From Stygibacter sp964604155 (GTDB lineage Bacteria; Cloacimonadota; Cloacimonadia; Cloacimonadales; TCS61): DNA of 38,175 bases. The stretch lies in NCBI GenBank assembly GCA_964604155.1, contig CAZRXY010000124.1:1-38175 (forward strand). The letters are read 5' to 3'. A model generated the notes under the pieces. The model saw only the letters and a list, made by a program, of their open reading frames with translations, was not told the origin of the DNA and did not search any database. Made by a program: the position numbers and the translations under genes. Positions 17,220 through 25,210 of the stretch are shown piece after piece. Each line of letters begins with the position of its first letter. Position 1 is the stretch's first letter.

Positions 17220-18844
17220 AAGATGTAAGAGTATTAAGTTTGCTATTAGTATTTATGCTTTTTAGCATAAAGATGCTAACGGCGGCAGAACTGGAACTTG
17301 ATATACTTTGGACTAATGATATCCATGGTGGCATAGACAGCTATGAGGCAACCTTTATAAATCCGGATTTCCCGCCTCAACTGGGCGGAGGTGGATCACA
17401 TGCCACCTATATCTCAGGAGTGCGGAAATTGAGTGACGGCATAGAGCGAGATAATTTTCTTCTGGATGCCGGAGATTTTTTCCAGGGACACCCCATAGGC
17501 ACAGTTACGCAAGGCAGAGCTGTGATTGAATATATGAATATGGTGGGTTATGACCTTTTGGTGATCGGCAATCATGAATATGATATAGGCGAAGAAGAGC
17601 TTATACGCACATTATCGCAGGCTGATTTTCCTATTTTATCATGCAATATATATGACAGACGGACAGGAGAACTGGTAGATTACGCTGAGCCTTATCGCAT
17701 CTATGAAAAGATGGGCGTGAAAATTGCAATAATTGGTGTGACCACTACGGATACGGGCTTAATGTCTTTTCCGGAGAACATTAAAAATGTGGAATTCAGG
17801 TGTGCTAAGGAGAATCTGGAAAAGTATATCAAGATAGTACGAGAGGAGGAGCGGGTTGATCTGGTGATCGTGGTTGGTCACATGGGTTTGCCATATTCAC
17901 CAGAACCAGCCTACCAGCGGAGATATGGTGATAAAGATGGAGAATCCGAAGAACGGCGCTGGGGATATGATGCTCAGGAGATTGCTCATGAGGTGGAAGG
18001 TATAGATTTCATGGTGGGTGGTCACATTCATAAGGGATTTCCAGAACCCTGGGAAGATCCTGTCACCCATACTCTGGTAGTGCAGGGATATGCGTATGGC
18101 AGCGGGATAGGTCATATAACGTTGAAGATAGATAAAGAGACCAGGACAATATCCGGATATGAATTGCCGGCAATTCGTGAAGGGATGATGGTTACGATGT
18201 TTGAAGACCAGTTTATTCCAGAATCCGAAATAGCCGATGTAATAGCAAAACAGCAGGCAATAGCCGAAAAGGGCATGGATGAAGTGATAGGCACGGCAGC
18301 TATACACCTCACAAAAGATGGTGATGCTCAAAGCTTGATAGGAAATATGGTGTGCGATGCCATGCTTTGGGCATCGGAAGCGGATTTTTCGTTTCTCAAT
18401 CTGGGCGGAGTGCGAGGAGATATTGGCAAGGGTCCCATCACGTACCGGGATGTCTTTAATGTTATGCCTTTTGACAATGCTCTGGTTGTATTGGAGATCA
18501 ATGGAAAAATGCTTAAAGAGATTATAGAATTCAGAGTGTCCGGTTCGCGGCATGGCTTGCGAACTGCTGGTGCCAAAATAGAATATGACAGGAGAAGACC
18601 CGATTTTGAACGAGTTATCAGACTGGAAGTGGCAGGAGAAAACTGGCAACCGGACAGGATATACAGAGTTGCCACTACAGATTTTCTGGTGCAGGGTAAT
18701 GCGGGGCTTACGATGCTGACCAGGATACCAGATGACGATATTCAATATTCAGAAACGACCTTGCGGGATAATATCATAGAATATATAAAAGCAAATACGC
18801 CGGTGACAGCGGCTATAGATGATCGCTGGAAACGGCGGGACTAA
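17216..18844 (+). CDS. secreted 5'-nucleotidase / cyclic phosphodiesterase family (UshA/CpdB-like)
   Basis: 542 aa from the ATG at 17216, which overlaps the preceding stop as ATGA. An in-frame ATG at 17204 would add four residues and lacks an advantage. A signal peptide ends near TAAE. The N-terminal metallophosphatase domain shows ILWTNDIHGG, LLDAGDFFQGHP, VIGNHEYD, VVGHMG and GGHIHK, all two-metal-site motifs. The 5'-nucleotidase C-terminal domain (about residues 350-510) has SLIGNMVCDAM, NLGGVRGDI, the substrate-stacking region and GNAGL. It would hydrolyse nucleotides, UDP-sugars or cyclic nucleotides outside the inner membrane to release nucleosides and phosphate. Position after two outer-membrane barrels suggests nucleotide or phosphate scavenging (inference). 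No lipobox or C-terminal sorting domain was seen. Confidence 0.88.
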   Translation: MKDVRVLSLLLVFMLFSIKMLTAAELELDILWTNDIHGGIDSYEATFINPDFPPQLGGGGSHATYISGVRKLSDGIERDNFLLDAGDFFQGHPIGTVTQGRAVIEYMNMVGYDLLVIGNHEYDIGEEELIRTLSQADFPILSCNIYDRRTGELVDYAEPYRIYEKMGVKIAIIGVTTTDTGLMSFPENIKNVEFRCAKENLEKYIKIVREEERVDLVIVVGHMGLPYSPEPAYQRRYGDKDGESEERRWGYDAQEIAHEVEGIDFMVGGHIHKGFPEPWEDPVTHTLVVQGYAYGSGIGHITLKIDKETRTISGYELPAIREGMMVTMFEDQFIPESEIADVIAKQQAIAEKGMDEVIGTAAIHLTKDGDAQSLIGNMVCDAMLWASEADFSFLNLGGVRGDIGKGPITYRDVFNVMPFDNALVVLEINGKMLKEIIEFRVSGSRHGLRTAGAKIEYDRRRPDFERVIRLEVAGENWQPDRIYRVATTDFLVQGNAGLTMLTRIPDDDIQYSETTLRDNIIEYIKANTPVTAAIDDRWKRRD

Positions 18845-18865
18845 TATAGCGGCAGGCATTGTGCA

Positions 18866-18886
18866 GGCAGAATGGAATATTCTGCC
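18866..18886 (+). terminator. weak hairpin after the nucleotidase gene
   Basis: GGCAGAAT (18866-18873) and ATTCTGCC (18879-18886) form a perfect 8-bp stem with a 5-base loop. No U-run follows directly (an A-run does), so it may be an mRNA end-stabilising hairpin, or a terminator acting in the opposite direction. Confidence 0.35.
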
Positions 18887-19044
18887 GAGTGATAAAAAAA
18901 AGTTAATAAATAAATTGACTAAAATGAGCAGTTTGTTCGAGTTGCACCCGAATGGCTATTGTCAGACGGGGAAAGATCGGAACAGAGTATCCTTAGGAAG
19001 CCCGAAAGGGTATCCCAAAACATGTATAAAAGAGAGTAAGATTT

Positions 19045-19866
19045 ATGTTCAATAAGATTGGGCGATTAGACAATGAAGATGTCAAAAAACTAAAAGAGCT
19101 GGTTGATGAATTATTTGAGCTGTTGGCAGCGGGTAAGAAGGTTCTGGTAGAAAAGAAAGTATATAAAGTAGCCAACACGCCGAATTATTTTATTCGGGAG
19201 CATTTGGGCACATATTTAGCACGTCATGATGATTCAGAGATGATAGAGCCACTGATAGAAAAGATGATAGATCACAAATTCTATGGCATCCGCGCTACAG
19301 CGATATTTTTTTACTTTTATAAATATCAGGATTACCCGGAGAGGATACTGGATATTCTCGAAAAGGCATATCAATCTACACCCTGGGAAGCGGAGAGCAT
19401 AGTTAATGATATGTGGCGCAAGTATCCTGATTTGATGAAAGAGCGGATGAGTGAATGGATAAAATCTGATGATGAAAATAAGCGTGCTTTATCTTTTCAT
19501 GGTATGGAGAATATCAGCAACAGTGATCCGAATTTTATCATGGAATTTATAAGTAATGCTATAGATGATGACAAGATAGAGGTTCAGAAAAAGATTACAC
19601 ATATTTTAACTCAGGTGGCAAGAAGCAATCCCATCATAGTATTTCCATATATTCGAGAATGGCTGGTTGAGGCAGATGAGCCCCGGGTTAAGACGATATG
19701 GGTATCGATGAAGAAGCTGGCAAACATAATAGTTCAACGTAACAGAAATGATCAATCTCAGGAATTTGTGCTATTAACTCAGCAGACCATAGAGGACTGG
19801 AAGAATGACGAGAATGAGAAGGTTTCATATATGGGGGAGAAGCTTTTCCGGATCATCAGACGATAG
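19045..19866 (+). CDS. HEAT/armadillo-like (AlkD-type) helical repeat protein
   Basis: 273 aa, cytoplasmic, almost entirely helical. Helix pairs of about 35-40 residues recur, for example MIEPLIEKMIDHKFYGIRATAIFFYF, ALSFHGMENISNSDPNFIMEFISNAI and VQKKITHILTQVARSNP. The arrangement resembles HEAT-like repeats of the DNA alkylation repeat (AlkD) superfamily. I cannot identify the residues used by true AlkD glycosylases, so a DNA-repair role is not claimed; a protein-binding scaffold is equally possible. The ATG is preceded by AAAGAGAG, a weak ribosome site. It lies 200 bases after the nucleotidase gene and 57 bases before the YbbR-like gene. The 18845-19044 gap has a hairpin and no gene. Confidence 0.6.
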   Translation: MFNKIGRLDNEDVKKLKELVDELFELLAAGKKVLVEKKVYKVANTPNYFIREHLGTYLARHDDSEMIEPLIEKMIDHKFYGIRATAIFFYFYKYQDYPERILDILEKAYQSTPWEAESIVNDMWRKYPDLMKERMSEWIKSDDENKRALSFHGMENISNSDPNFIMEFISNAIDDDKIEVQKKITHILTQVARSNPIIVFPYIREWLVEADEPRVKTIWVSMKKLANIIVQRNRNDQSQEFVLLTQQTIEDWKNDENEKVSYMGEKLFRIIRR

Positions 19867-19923
19867 CATAAGAAATTAGGGTGCTAAACGACTCATCTAA
19901 AAAGGGGGGTTGTTTTTTATAAA

Positions 19924-20817
19924 ATGAAAAAACTTATCTGGATCTGGATTACAGCGGCGGTGTTGTCTATATTTCTCTGGTTGCAGGGAGTTTTATTATC
20001 CGTGCAGCAGGAAAGCATAGGTTTACCGATAGTGATAGAGCCGGAGGCAGAAGGATTAGTACTATCTAAAGATTTAGAACCTGAGATACGGGTGATACTA
20101 CAAGCGCGAGGTATGCAGATACTGGCATTTAATTATCAGAATATCTATTATCAGATTGATGGCAGTAAATTGAAATATGGCAAAAATTCACTTCACCTGA
20201 ACCCCGAAAATTTAGTGTGCACAGAAAAGCAATTGAGTTTTATAACTGGATTCGAAGATAAAGTGAAGCTCATAGAAATGGACAGAGTGGTCACGCAGGT
20301 AAAACCATTAAAGCTCACCTATTCGTCCCAGTTGGATGAGGAATTTTTTTTAGAGAAGCAATTGGATTCAAAAAGTGCTCAGATCGAGATAACAGGAGGA
20401 GAAAAATTTCTGGATACTTTAGCATTTCTTAAAACACAGCCTGTCAGCCGCCGGCATCTGAAAAATAATCAGTTAAGAATTACAATAATAAATCCATCAC
20501 CCCAGACAAGCTTGAGCAAACGTGAAACCGTGATAACATTCAAAAGTAGAATGGAGAGCTTAAAAACTATTCCTTTGATTCCTGTGATCTATCAGGGAGA
20601 TAGGGAAATCACTTTTAGTCCTAATAAAGTAACCGTGATGCTGGAAGGTTTAGATAGTCAACTTGGAAATATCACTAAGGATGATATTAAAGTTAACCTT
20701 GTATTAGAGGAAAAGGGAGTGTCAGATTTTGGGACTTTAGAATTTGAATTGCCGCCGGGAATAAAGATTCTGGAATATACACCGGAGCGGATACGGATAT
20801 TTGAACGGACAGATTAG
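19924..20817 (+). CDS. YbbR-like (CdaR-type) membrane-anchored domain protein
   Basis: 297 aa with one N-terminal membrane segment (about residues 3-27) and an extracytoplasmic all-beta part. The pattern LPIVIEPEAEGL...PEIRVILQARG, G..SLHLNPENL, V.QVKPLKLTY recurs with a second unit near residues 205-290 (IPLIPVIYQG, FSPNKVTVMLEG, FELPPGIKILEYTPERIRI). This is the layout of YbbR-like domains. In Firmicutes, YbbR/CdaR regulates the diadenylate cyclase CdaA encoded beside it; no cyclase gene is present here, so that role cannot be assumed. The following gene, tsaD, starts directly after its TAG stop, so they are cotranscribed. A G-run at 19904-19909 lies 14 bases before the ATG, unusually far for a ribosome site. 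Confidence 0.65.
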   Translation: MKKLIWIWITAAVLSIFLWLQGVLLSVQQESIGLPIVIEPEAEGLVLSKDLEPEIRVILQARGMQILAFNYQNIYYQIDGSKLKYGKNSLHLNPENLVCTEKQLSFITGFEDKVKLIEMDRVVTQVKPLKLTYSSQLDEEFFLEKQLDSKSAQIEITGGEKFLDTLAFLKTQPVSRRHLKNNQLRITIINPSPQTSLSKRETVITFKSRMESLKTIPLIPVIYQGDREITFSPNKVTVMLEGLDSQLGNITKDDIKVNLVLEEKGVSDFGTLEFELPPGIKILEYTPERIRIFERTD

Positions 20818-21837
20818 ATGAGGCAGCCATATACGATTCTAGGCATAGAGACCTCTTGCGACGATACCTCTGCAGCCGTTATAGATAGTAATTACAAGGT
20901 TTACAGTAATTGCATAAGCAGCCAGCTTGAGCATGAAGAATTTGGTGGGGTGGTACCGGAACTGGCAAGCCGGCTGCATCTAAAAAATATAATGTGGCTC
21001 ACGCGATTGGCATTAGACCAATCCGGCATGAAGCTGCAGGATCTAGATGCTATTGCAGTATCCATCAATCCGGGATTGATTGGTTCACTTCTGGTAGGAG
21101 TTTCATTTGCCAAAGGTTTAGCATATTCAGCGGGCAAGCCATTGATAGCTGTGAACCATATGGTAGGGCATTTGTATGCGATTAAGCTTGATTATCCCGG
21201 TTTAGAGCCTCCGTATCTGGCATTAATAGCATCAGGAGGTCACACCGAACTGATATATTTTACCAAAAGCAGGGAATATGAGACGATTGGCAGAACGCGT
21301 GATGATGCAGCGGGAGAAGCATTTGATAAGGCAGCAAAACTGATGGGACTGGGTTATCCGGGAGGCCCGGTGATAGACAAGCTTGCCAGAGGAGGAAGAC
21401 CTGATTACGTAAATTTTCCACGGGGGCTTGACCGCAAAGGCGATTATGATTTCAGCTACAGTGGATTAAAAACAGCAATCCGTAATTATGTGAAGAACAC
21501 TGAGCCGCATGTTCTGGAGAGCAGAAAGCAGGATATAGCAGCATCAATTCAGGCATCAATAATCGATATAATGGTAAAAAAGACGGTAGCATATGCTCTC
21601 GAGAAGGAAATTGGAGTGATAGTAGTGGCAGGTGGGGTAGCAGCAAATAGTTATTTGCGAATAAAATTAAAACAGGAAGCAGTTAAAATGCAGATAGATG
21701 TATATTTCCCTTCAGTGAAATACTGTATGGATAATGCTGCGATGATAGGTGCTGCGGCGATAGATAAATATGCGGCTCAGGAATTTTCGGGATATGATTT
21801 AAATGCTTTTTCAACTAAGGGTTTAAGGTTTGTATAA
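20818..21837 (+). CDS. tsaD: tRNA N6-adenosine threonylcarbamoyltransferase TsaD
   Basis: 339 aa, normal length for TsaD (Gcp/Kae1). It catalyses the last step of t6A formation at A37 of ANN-reading tRNAs, in complex with TsaB and TsaE. Visible signatures: ILGIETSCDDTSAAV at the start, metal-binding NHMVGHLYA with two His, LIASGGHTELIYF, DDAAGEAFDKAAKLMGLGYPGG, and near the end VAGGVAANSYLR and YCMDNAAMIG. The gene begins at the base after the upstream stop and its own TAA overlaps the next ATG (TAATG), so translation is probably coupled in both directions. All active-site motifs look intact. Confidence 0.96.
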   Translation: MRQPYTILGIETSCDDTSAAVIDSNYKVYSNCISSQLEHEEFGGVVPELASRLHLKNIMWLTRLALDQSGMKLQDLDAIAVSINPGLIGSLLVGVSFAKGLAYSAGKPLIAVNHMVGHLYAIKLDYPGLEPPYLALIASGGHTELIYFTKSREYETIGRTRDDAAGEAFDKAAKLMGLGYPGGPVIDKLARGGRPDYVNFPRGLDRKGDYDFSYSGLKTAIRNYVKNTEPHVLESRKQDIAASIQASIIDIMVKKTVAYALEKEIGVIVVAGGVAANSYLRIKLKQEAVKMQIDVYFPSVKYCMDNAAMIGAAAIDKYAAQEFSGYDLNAFSTKGLRFV

Positions 21838-23849
21838 TGGATTATCCAATCATATATGTGGAAACATTAGATCAATTAGAGGAACTTCATAACATATTAT
21901 TGGCAAGGGAAGAATTTGCCTTGGATTTGGAGGCAGACGTTAATCTGCACAGATATGGTCGCAAGCTTTGTCTGGCACAGGTATGGGATGGTGAATGCTG
22001 CTGGCTTATAGATGCCACAGTTTTAGATTTATCTCCCTTAAAAGATGTGATGGAAGACAGTGGTATCATCAAGGTTATGTATTCAGCAAGTTTCGATGCC
22101 AGTTTACTGGCAGATATTAGCGGTATATCACTTAAGGGTCTTTTTGATTTGCAAGTATGCACCAGCCAGTTAGGCAATGGTAAGCGATCGCTGAAGCATT
22201 TTATGAAGGAATTATTTGATCTTGATTTGCAGAAGGATCTACAAACCTCAGACTGGTTCAGAAGACCGCTTACTTCTGAGCAGATCAAGTATGCTTCATT
22301 AGATGTGCGTTATCTCCTGGAAGCCAGGGCAATATTGCTCCCCCAGTTAGAAGCAGAAGACCTTTTGGAATCCGTCTGGGATATCTGCCAGAAAGTGGAG
22401 CAGAGCAGGTTTCAGGAAGTGAGTAATCCTCACCTGAGAGTAAGATATTCTGCCCGTCTCACGCCTTATCAGCGATTATTTCTGGAAGAATATTTCTGGG
22501 TGAGGGAGAAGATAGCACAAGCTCTGGACCTCCCGGCATATCGAGTGATGAGAAGCTATCAGTTATTACATCTGGTGATTCATCCACCTTATGAAGAAAC
22601 TGATTTTGACACGATAGACTTTTTTGATGATAGATTAAAAGAATACAAGGCAGAATTTTTGGCATCTACCTGCAGAGCCCACAGTAAAGTATTGGAAAAA
22701 AATCTACTTGTTAAAAAAGAAGTAATAGAGCTACGGCGTCTCTTACATAAACACCCGGAATTATCCGGCAAAGAAACGGGAACAATAAAAAGATTGCACA
22801 GGTTTGTACGGAATTTTGATCCGAGCCGAGTGATGCAAAATATTGGCAGAACTGGAATTTTATATGAATTTGCCGGTAAAGAAGCAGGACCTTGCGTGAT
22901 TTTTAGAAGTGAACTGGATGCGATACAGGGCAAAGAATTATCCAATATTCCCTGGTCATCTCGAGAAAAGAAAGCTGTGCATTTGCATGGGAATGACGGG
23001 CATACAGCCATATTAGCGGGGTTGGCTGCAAGAATATATGGCTCTAGGATAAGCAAAGGAAAAGTGATCCTGTTATTCCAGCCTTCTGCGGAGAATGGGA
23101 AGGGTGCGATAAAAGTACTTAAAGAGAAGCGATTTCAGGATTTAAAACCAGATTTATGTTTCGCACTGCAAAATTTACCCGGTTATCCTGAGGGCAGTCT
23201 GGTTATCACAAAAGGCGCCTTTGCTCTCGCTTCAATTGGATTAATCCTTAAATTGCGGAATGCCAGCCAATCTGAGGAGGCCCAAAGCGGCAAAGATTTT
23301 TCGGCTGCTTGTAGCGAAATCATCAATTTATTAACTAATGTTCGCAGTGAGGAAAGCTCTCAGGCAAATCTGATTTTTTTGCAATTGGGCAAGCAGAATT
23401 TCACTCAATTGCCACAACAGGCAGAAATGCGGATAAAATTGGTTAGTAATAGCGATATTAATCTTGAAAAGTTTCAAGAAAAGGTGCTGGAAAGTATACA
23501 CGCGATTTGCCATTTATATAATCTTGAAAATACCTGTTCTTTCACAGATAATTTTCCCGGCTTGGAATCCTCGGAAGAGGGACTGAATATTATCAGGAAG
23601 ATAGCTGAAAAAAATAAGCATGAATTAATAGTGACTGAAAAATTTTTCCCCTGGTCAGAGGATTTTGGCCATTTTGCCCAGATTGCACCTGTTGCCATGA
23701 TTGGACTGGGCGCAGGAGTCGATCATCCACACCTGGGCTCCACTCATTACGATTTCCCTGATAACCTGATCAATACAGCTATTGATATTCTAAGCGAAAT
23801 ACTTGAAGAATTGGAGATAATCTCACCTGATCTGAAAAATCCCAGTTAG
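21837..23849 (+). CDS. fusion: RNase D-type DEDDy exonuclease + degenerate M20 amidohydrolase domain
   Basis: 670 aa. Residues 1-170 are an RNase D/WRN-type 3'-5' exonuclease with all DEDDy residues: D30 and E32 (FALDLEAD), D87 (YSASFDASLL), Y152 and D156 (YASLDVRYLL), plus GLFDLQ and SDWFRRPLTSEQ. A helical, HRDC-like region follows to about 285. Residues 295-660 align by eye with M20D amidohydrolases (LRRLLHKHPELSGKE, QPSAENGKGA, PWSEDFGHF, YDFPDNLI), but the active site is changed: the HACGHDGH block reads H382-L-H384-G-N386-D-G-H, the PAEE general base is A418, the ALH metal His is Q445, and the LHxPxYDFP His is G634. The nuclease should be active and the M20 part is probably a non-catalytic binding or dimerisation domain. 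ATG overlaps the tsaD stop. Confidence 0.85.
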   Translation: MDYPIIYVETLDQLEELHNILLAREEFALDLEADVNLHRYGRKLCLAQVWDGECCWLIDATVLDLSPLKDVMEDSGIIKVMYSASFDASLLADISGISLKGLFDLQVCTSQLGNGKRSLKHFMKELFDLDLQKDLQTSDWFRRPLTSEQIKYASLDVRYLLEARAILLPQLEAEDLLESVWDICQKVEQSRFQEVSNPHLRVRYSARLTPYQRLFLEEYFWVREKIAQALDLPAYRVMRSYQLLHLVIHPPYEETDFDTIDFFDDRLKEYKAEFLASTCRAHSKVLEKNLLVKKEVIELRRLLHKHPELSGKETGTIKRLHRFVRNFDPSRVMQNIGRTGILYEFAGKEAGPCVIFRSELDAIQGKELSNIPWSSREKKAVHLHGNDGHTAILAGLAARIYGSRISKGKVILLFQPSAENGKGAIKVLKEKRFQDLKPDLCFALQNLPGYPEGSLVITKGAFALASIGLILKLRNASQSEEAQSGKDFSAACSEIINLLTNVRSEESSQANLIFLQLGKQNFTQLPQQAEMRIKLVSNSDINLEKFQEKVLESIHAICHLYNLENTCSFTDNFPGLESSEEGLNIIRKIAEKNKHELIVTEKFFPWSEDFGHFAQIAPVAMIGLGAGVDHPHLGSTHYDFPDNLINTAIDILSEILEELEIISPDLKNPS

Positions 23850-23914
23850 TTCATAACAGCCGCCTTAATCGAAGCGTAACCCCAAAGGGAGACTTTTTTA
23901 TATCACGCCAACTC

Positions 23915-23995
23915 TTTTTTTTATAACTAACTGGATTGATAACCTACTGGCAATAATGGAATTACCCAGTCTGACCCGGATAAATATAATATTAG
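23915..23995 (+). repeat. dispersed intergenic repeat, module Z, copy 3
   Basis: Reads ACTGGCAATAATGGAATTAC, then CTGACCCGGATAAATATAATATTA. The copy at 30316-30405 has ATTGGTAATAAAGGAATTAC, then CTACCCGGGTAAATTTAATATTA. Identity is about three quarters or better over some 75 bases with one small gap, although the flanking genes are unrelated. Confidence 0.6.
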
Positions 23996-24002
23996 CCATA
24001 CA

Positions 24003-24028
24003 CCATAAAATTTTCGAATGTATGCCGG
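24003..24028 (+). repeat. short copy of dispersed module X
   Basis: TTTTCGAATGTATGCCGG matches the minus-strand reading of 121-181 (AATTCGAGTGTATGCCAGG) and, less well, 25033-25085. It directly follows the repeat copy at 23915-23995. Confidence 0.4.
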
Positions 24029-24239
24029 TTTTTTTCACAACACATTGATAATTACTGATATTATCAAATAATCAATGAAATGATCAGGAATTTATCAAAA
24101 AGATAAGACATTGCTTGATCCCGGGGTGGGGAATCATATTCCTATTTTCAATAATTATAGTATTTTAGGAGCTATTTTTAAGTTTGGCTCTCTTTATGCA
24201 GATAGATATTCCTGTAAGATATTTAAGCGGGAGTGAAAA

Positions 24240-24737
24240 ATGAAAAGGAACTTAATATTTGGATTCATCATTGTCTTGCTGGTGAGCAGGAGCTTAGAGG
24301 CAAAAATTGTAGAAGTGCCCAGAAATAATATGGAATTCATAGTAAATCAGTCATCTGCTCAAGCAGGCGGAGGCAGTTATGGTCAGTCCTATTACCGCAA
24401 AAATACGCGCCACGAATTCCCAATAGAGAATGGTTCTGTTTTGAATCTAAAAGATGTGGAGGCAGATGTGAAAATTATTTACTGGAACAAAGATTATGCT
24501 GAAATAGAAATTATCAAACTGTCGAGTAATTCAATAAGTGAGCTCGACGATAAAGAAGTATTTATTAAAATGGATAACAATCTTACCCTGAGCACTTGTA
24601 CCGTTAGTCCAGATAACAAGGTGCTTATAGACATAAGAATAAAGCTTCCCAGAGAGGTCTCAATGGGTAGTATAATCAACCACAAGGGAGCTTTGCGAAT
24701 GCAGGATATGGAGATTGAAAATTTGATAAGTAGATAA
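24240..24737 (+). CDS. small exported protein, possibly a truncated DUF4097-like (putative adhesin) protein
   Basis: 165 aa with a signal peptide (MKRN start, hydrophobic core, cleavage near LEAK) and a GGGAG ribosome site 6 bases upstream. The middle, VLNLKDVEADVKIIYWNKDYAEIEI, then KVLIDIRIKLPREVSMGSIINHKGALRMQDM, looks like the first turns of the beta-helical DUF4097/putative-adhesin fold (V.N..G.I.I..W....V.I). Relatives usually run 250-300 aa, so the protein stops early. The stop is followed directly by two good terminators rather than remnants, so it may be a natural short form rather than a pseudogene. Function unknown; export to periplasm or surface likely. Confidence 0.55.
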   Translation: MKRNLIFGFIIVLLVSRSLEAKIVEVPRNNMEFIVNQSSAQAGGGSYGQSYYRKNTRHEFPIENGSVLNLKDVEADVKIIYWNKDYAEIEIIKLSSNSISELDDKEVFIKMDNNLTLSTCTVSPDNKVLIDIRIKLPREVSMGSIINHKGALRMQDMEIENLISR

Positions 24738-24751
24738 TCCCCCCGAAACAA

Positions 24752-24787
24752 CGGGATAACGGAATCCATTCCGCTATCCCGGATTTT
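24752..24787 (+). terminator. strong intrinsic terminator
   Basis: CGGGATAACGGAAT (24752-24765) pairs with ATTCCGCTATCCCG (24768-24781), 13 of 14 positions, with a very tight loop, followed by GATTTTATT. It starts 15 bases after the small exported-protein gene. Confidence 0.85.
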
Positions 24788-24801
24788 ATTCAAACAGTGA
24801 G

Positions 24802-24838
24802 TAAAAAAAACGGCGTCTGATAGAGGATGCCGTTTTCT
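24802..24838. terminator. second, bidirectional-type terminator
   Basis: AACGGCGTC (24809-24817) and GATGCCGTT (24826-24834) form a 9-bp stem (one non-Watson-Crick pair) flanked by an A-run on the left and TTTTC on the right, so it could stop transcription from either side. Confidence 0.7.
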
Positions 24839-24878
24839 TCTTGATACTTAATCCTTAAGAAAGTTCAACCTGCGCAGA

Positions 24879-24960
24879 CTCCCCCTGGTTTTATAATTAT
24901 TGGTATTGTTAAATAATTCATACCATGTGAGATAAAGATTGATTTCAAGGTCAAACATTG
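24879..24960 (+). repeat. dispersed intergenic repeat, copy 4
   Basis: From CCCCCTGGTTTT (24881) to CAAACATTG (24960), it matches 37885-37964 without gaps at 68 of 80 positions, including an identical ATGTGAGATAAAGATTG block. The start also matches the CCCCCTGTTTTT start of the copy at 30316-30405. Confidence 0.75.
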
Positions 24961-24985
24961 CGAATGGTCGCCAGACCTGCGCAAT
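24957..24985. repeat. GGTCGCCAGACC dyad, single copy
   Basis: ATTGCG and CGCAAT flank a core AATGGTCGCCAGACCTG, so the site can fold on itself. The core AATGGTCGCCAGACCT reappears with one change in both arms of the inverted repeat at 38002-38084. It directly adjoins the end of repeat copy 4. A GGTGACGACC half-like sequence follows at 24986-24995. Confidence 0.65.
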
Positions 24986-25032
24986 GGTGACGACCAATAA
25001 CTTCATAAATTCAATATTCCAAACTAATAAAC

Positions 25033-25085
25033 AAATTTCGGGGGGTATGCTATTTTTATCTATTTTCAGGAAATTGACAGGCATC
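25033..25085 (+). repeat. dispersed intergenic repeat, module X, copy 3
   Basis: AATTTCGGGGGGTATGCT, then TTTTCAGGAAATTGACAGGCAT. The same two blocks occur on the minus strand of 121-181 and in part at 8551-8611. Confidence 0.5.
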
Positions 25086-25210
25086 TACTATTTTTAATCG
25101 TAGAAGAAGTCTTAGCTGATAGAATAAAAACCGGGGGTGCAGGATTATAGCTTGACTAAATACAATCGCCAAACAAAAGACATATCATAAAAAAGAAGGA
25201 GTAGGGCATT

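Larger units (their letters stand above)
23850..24239. other. intergenic gap of 390 bp with repeats
   Basis: No gene seen. It contains a dispersed repeat copy (23915-23995) and a short module X copy (24003-24028). A GGGAG ribosome site (24229-24233) serves the gene starting at 24240. A CCC-AAA-GGG followed by six T (about 23881-23898) is a very weak possible terminator after the fusion gene. Confidence 0.45.

Noticed and set aside
17897..18745. 282-codon open frame on the minus strand
   Set aside because: Lies wholly inside the well-supported nucleotidase gene and has a His/Tyr/Phe-rich composition typical of antisense frames.
18930..18990. tRNA-like TTCGA and GGC segments
   Set aside because: No acceptor, D or anticodon stems can be paired around them.
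18819..19055. 78-codon plus-strand frame bridging nucleotidase and HEAT-protein genes
   Set aside because: Overlaps the ends of both neighbouring genes, lacks a ribosome site and shows no protein character.
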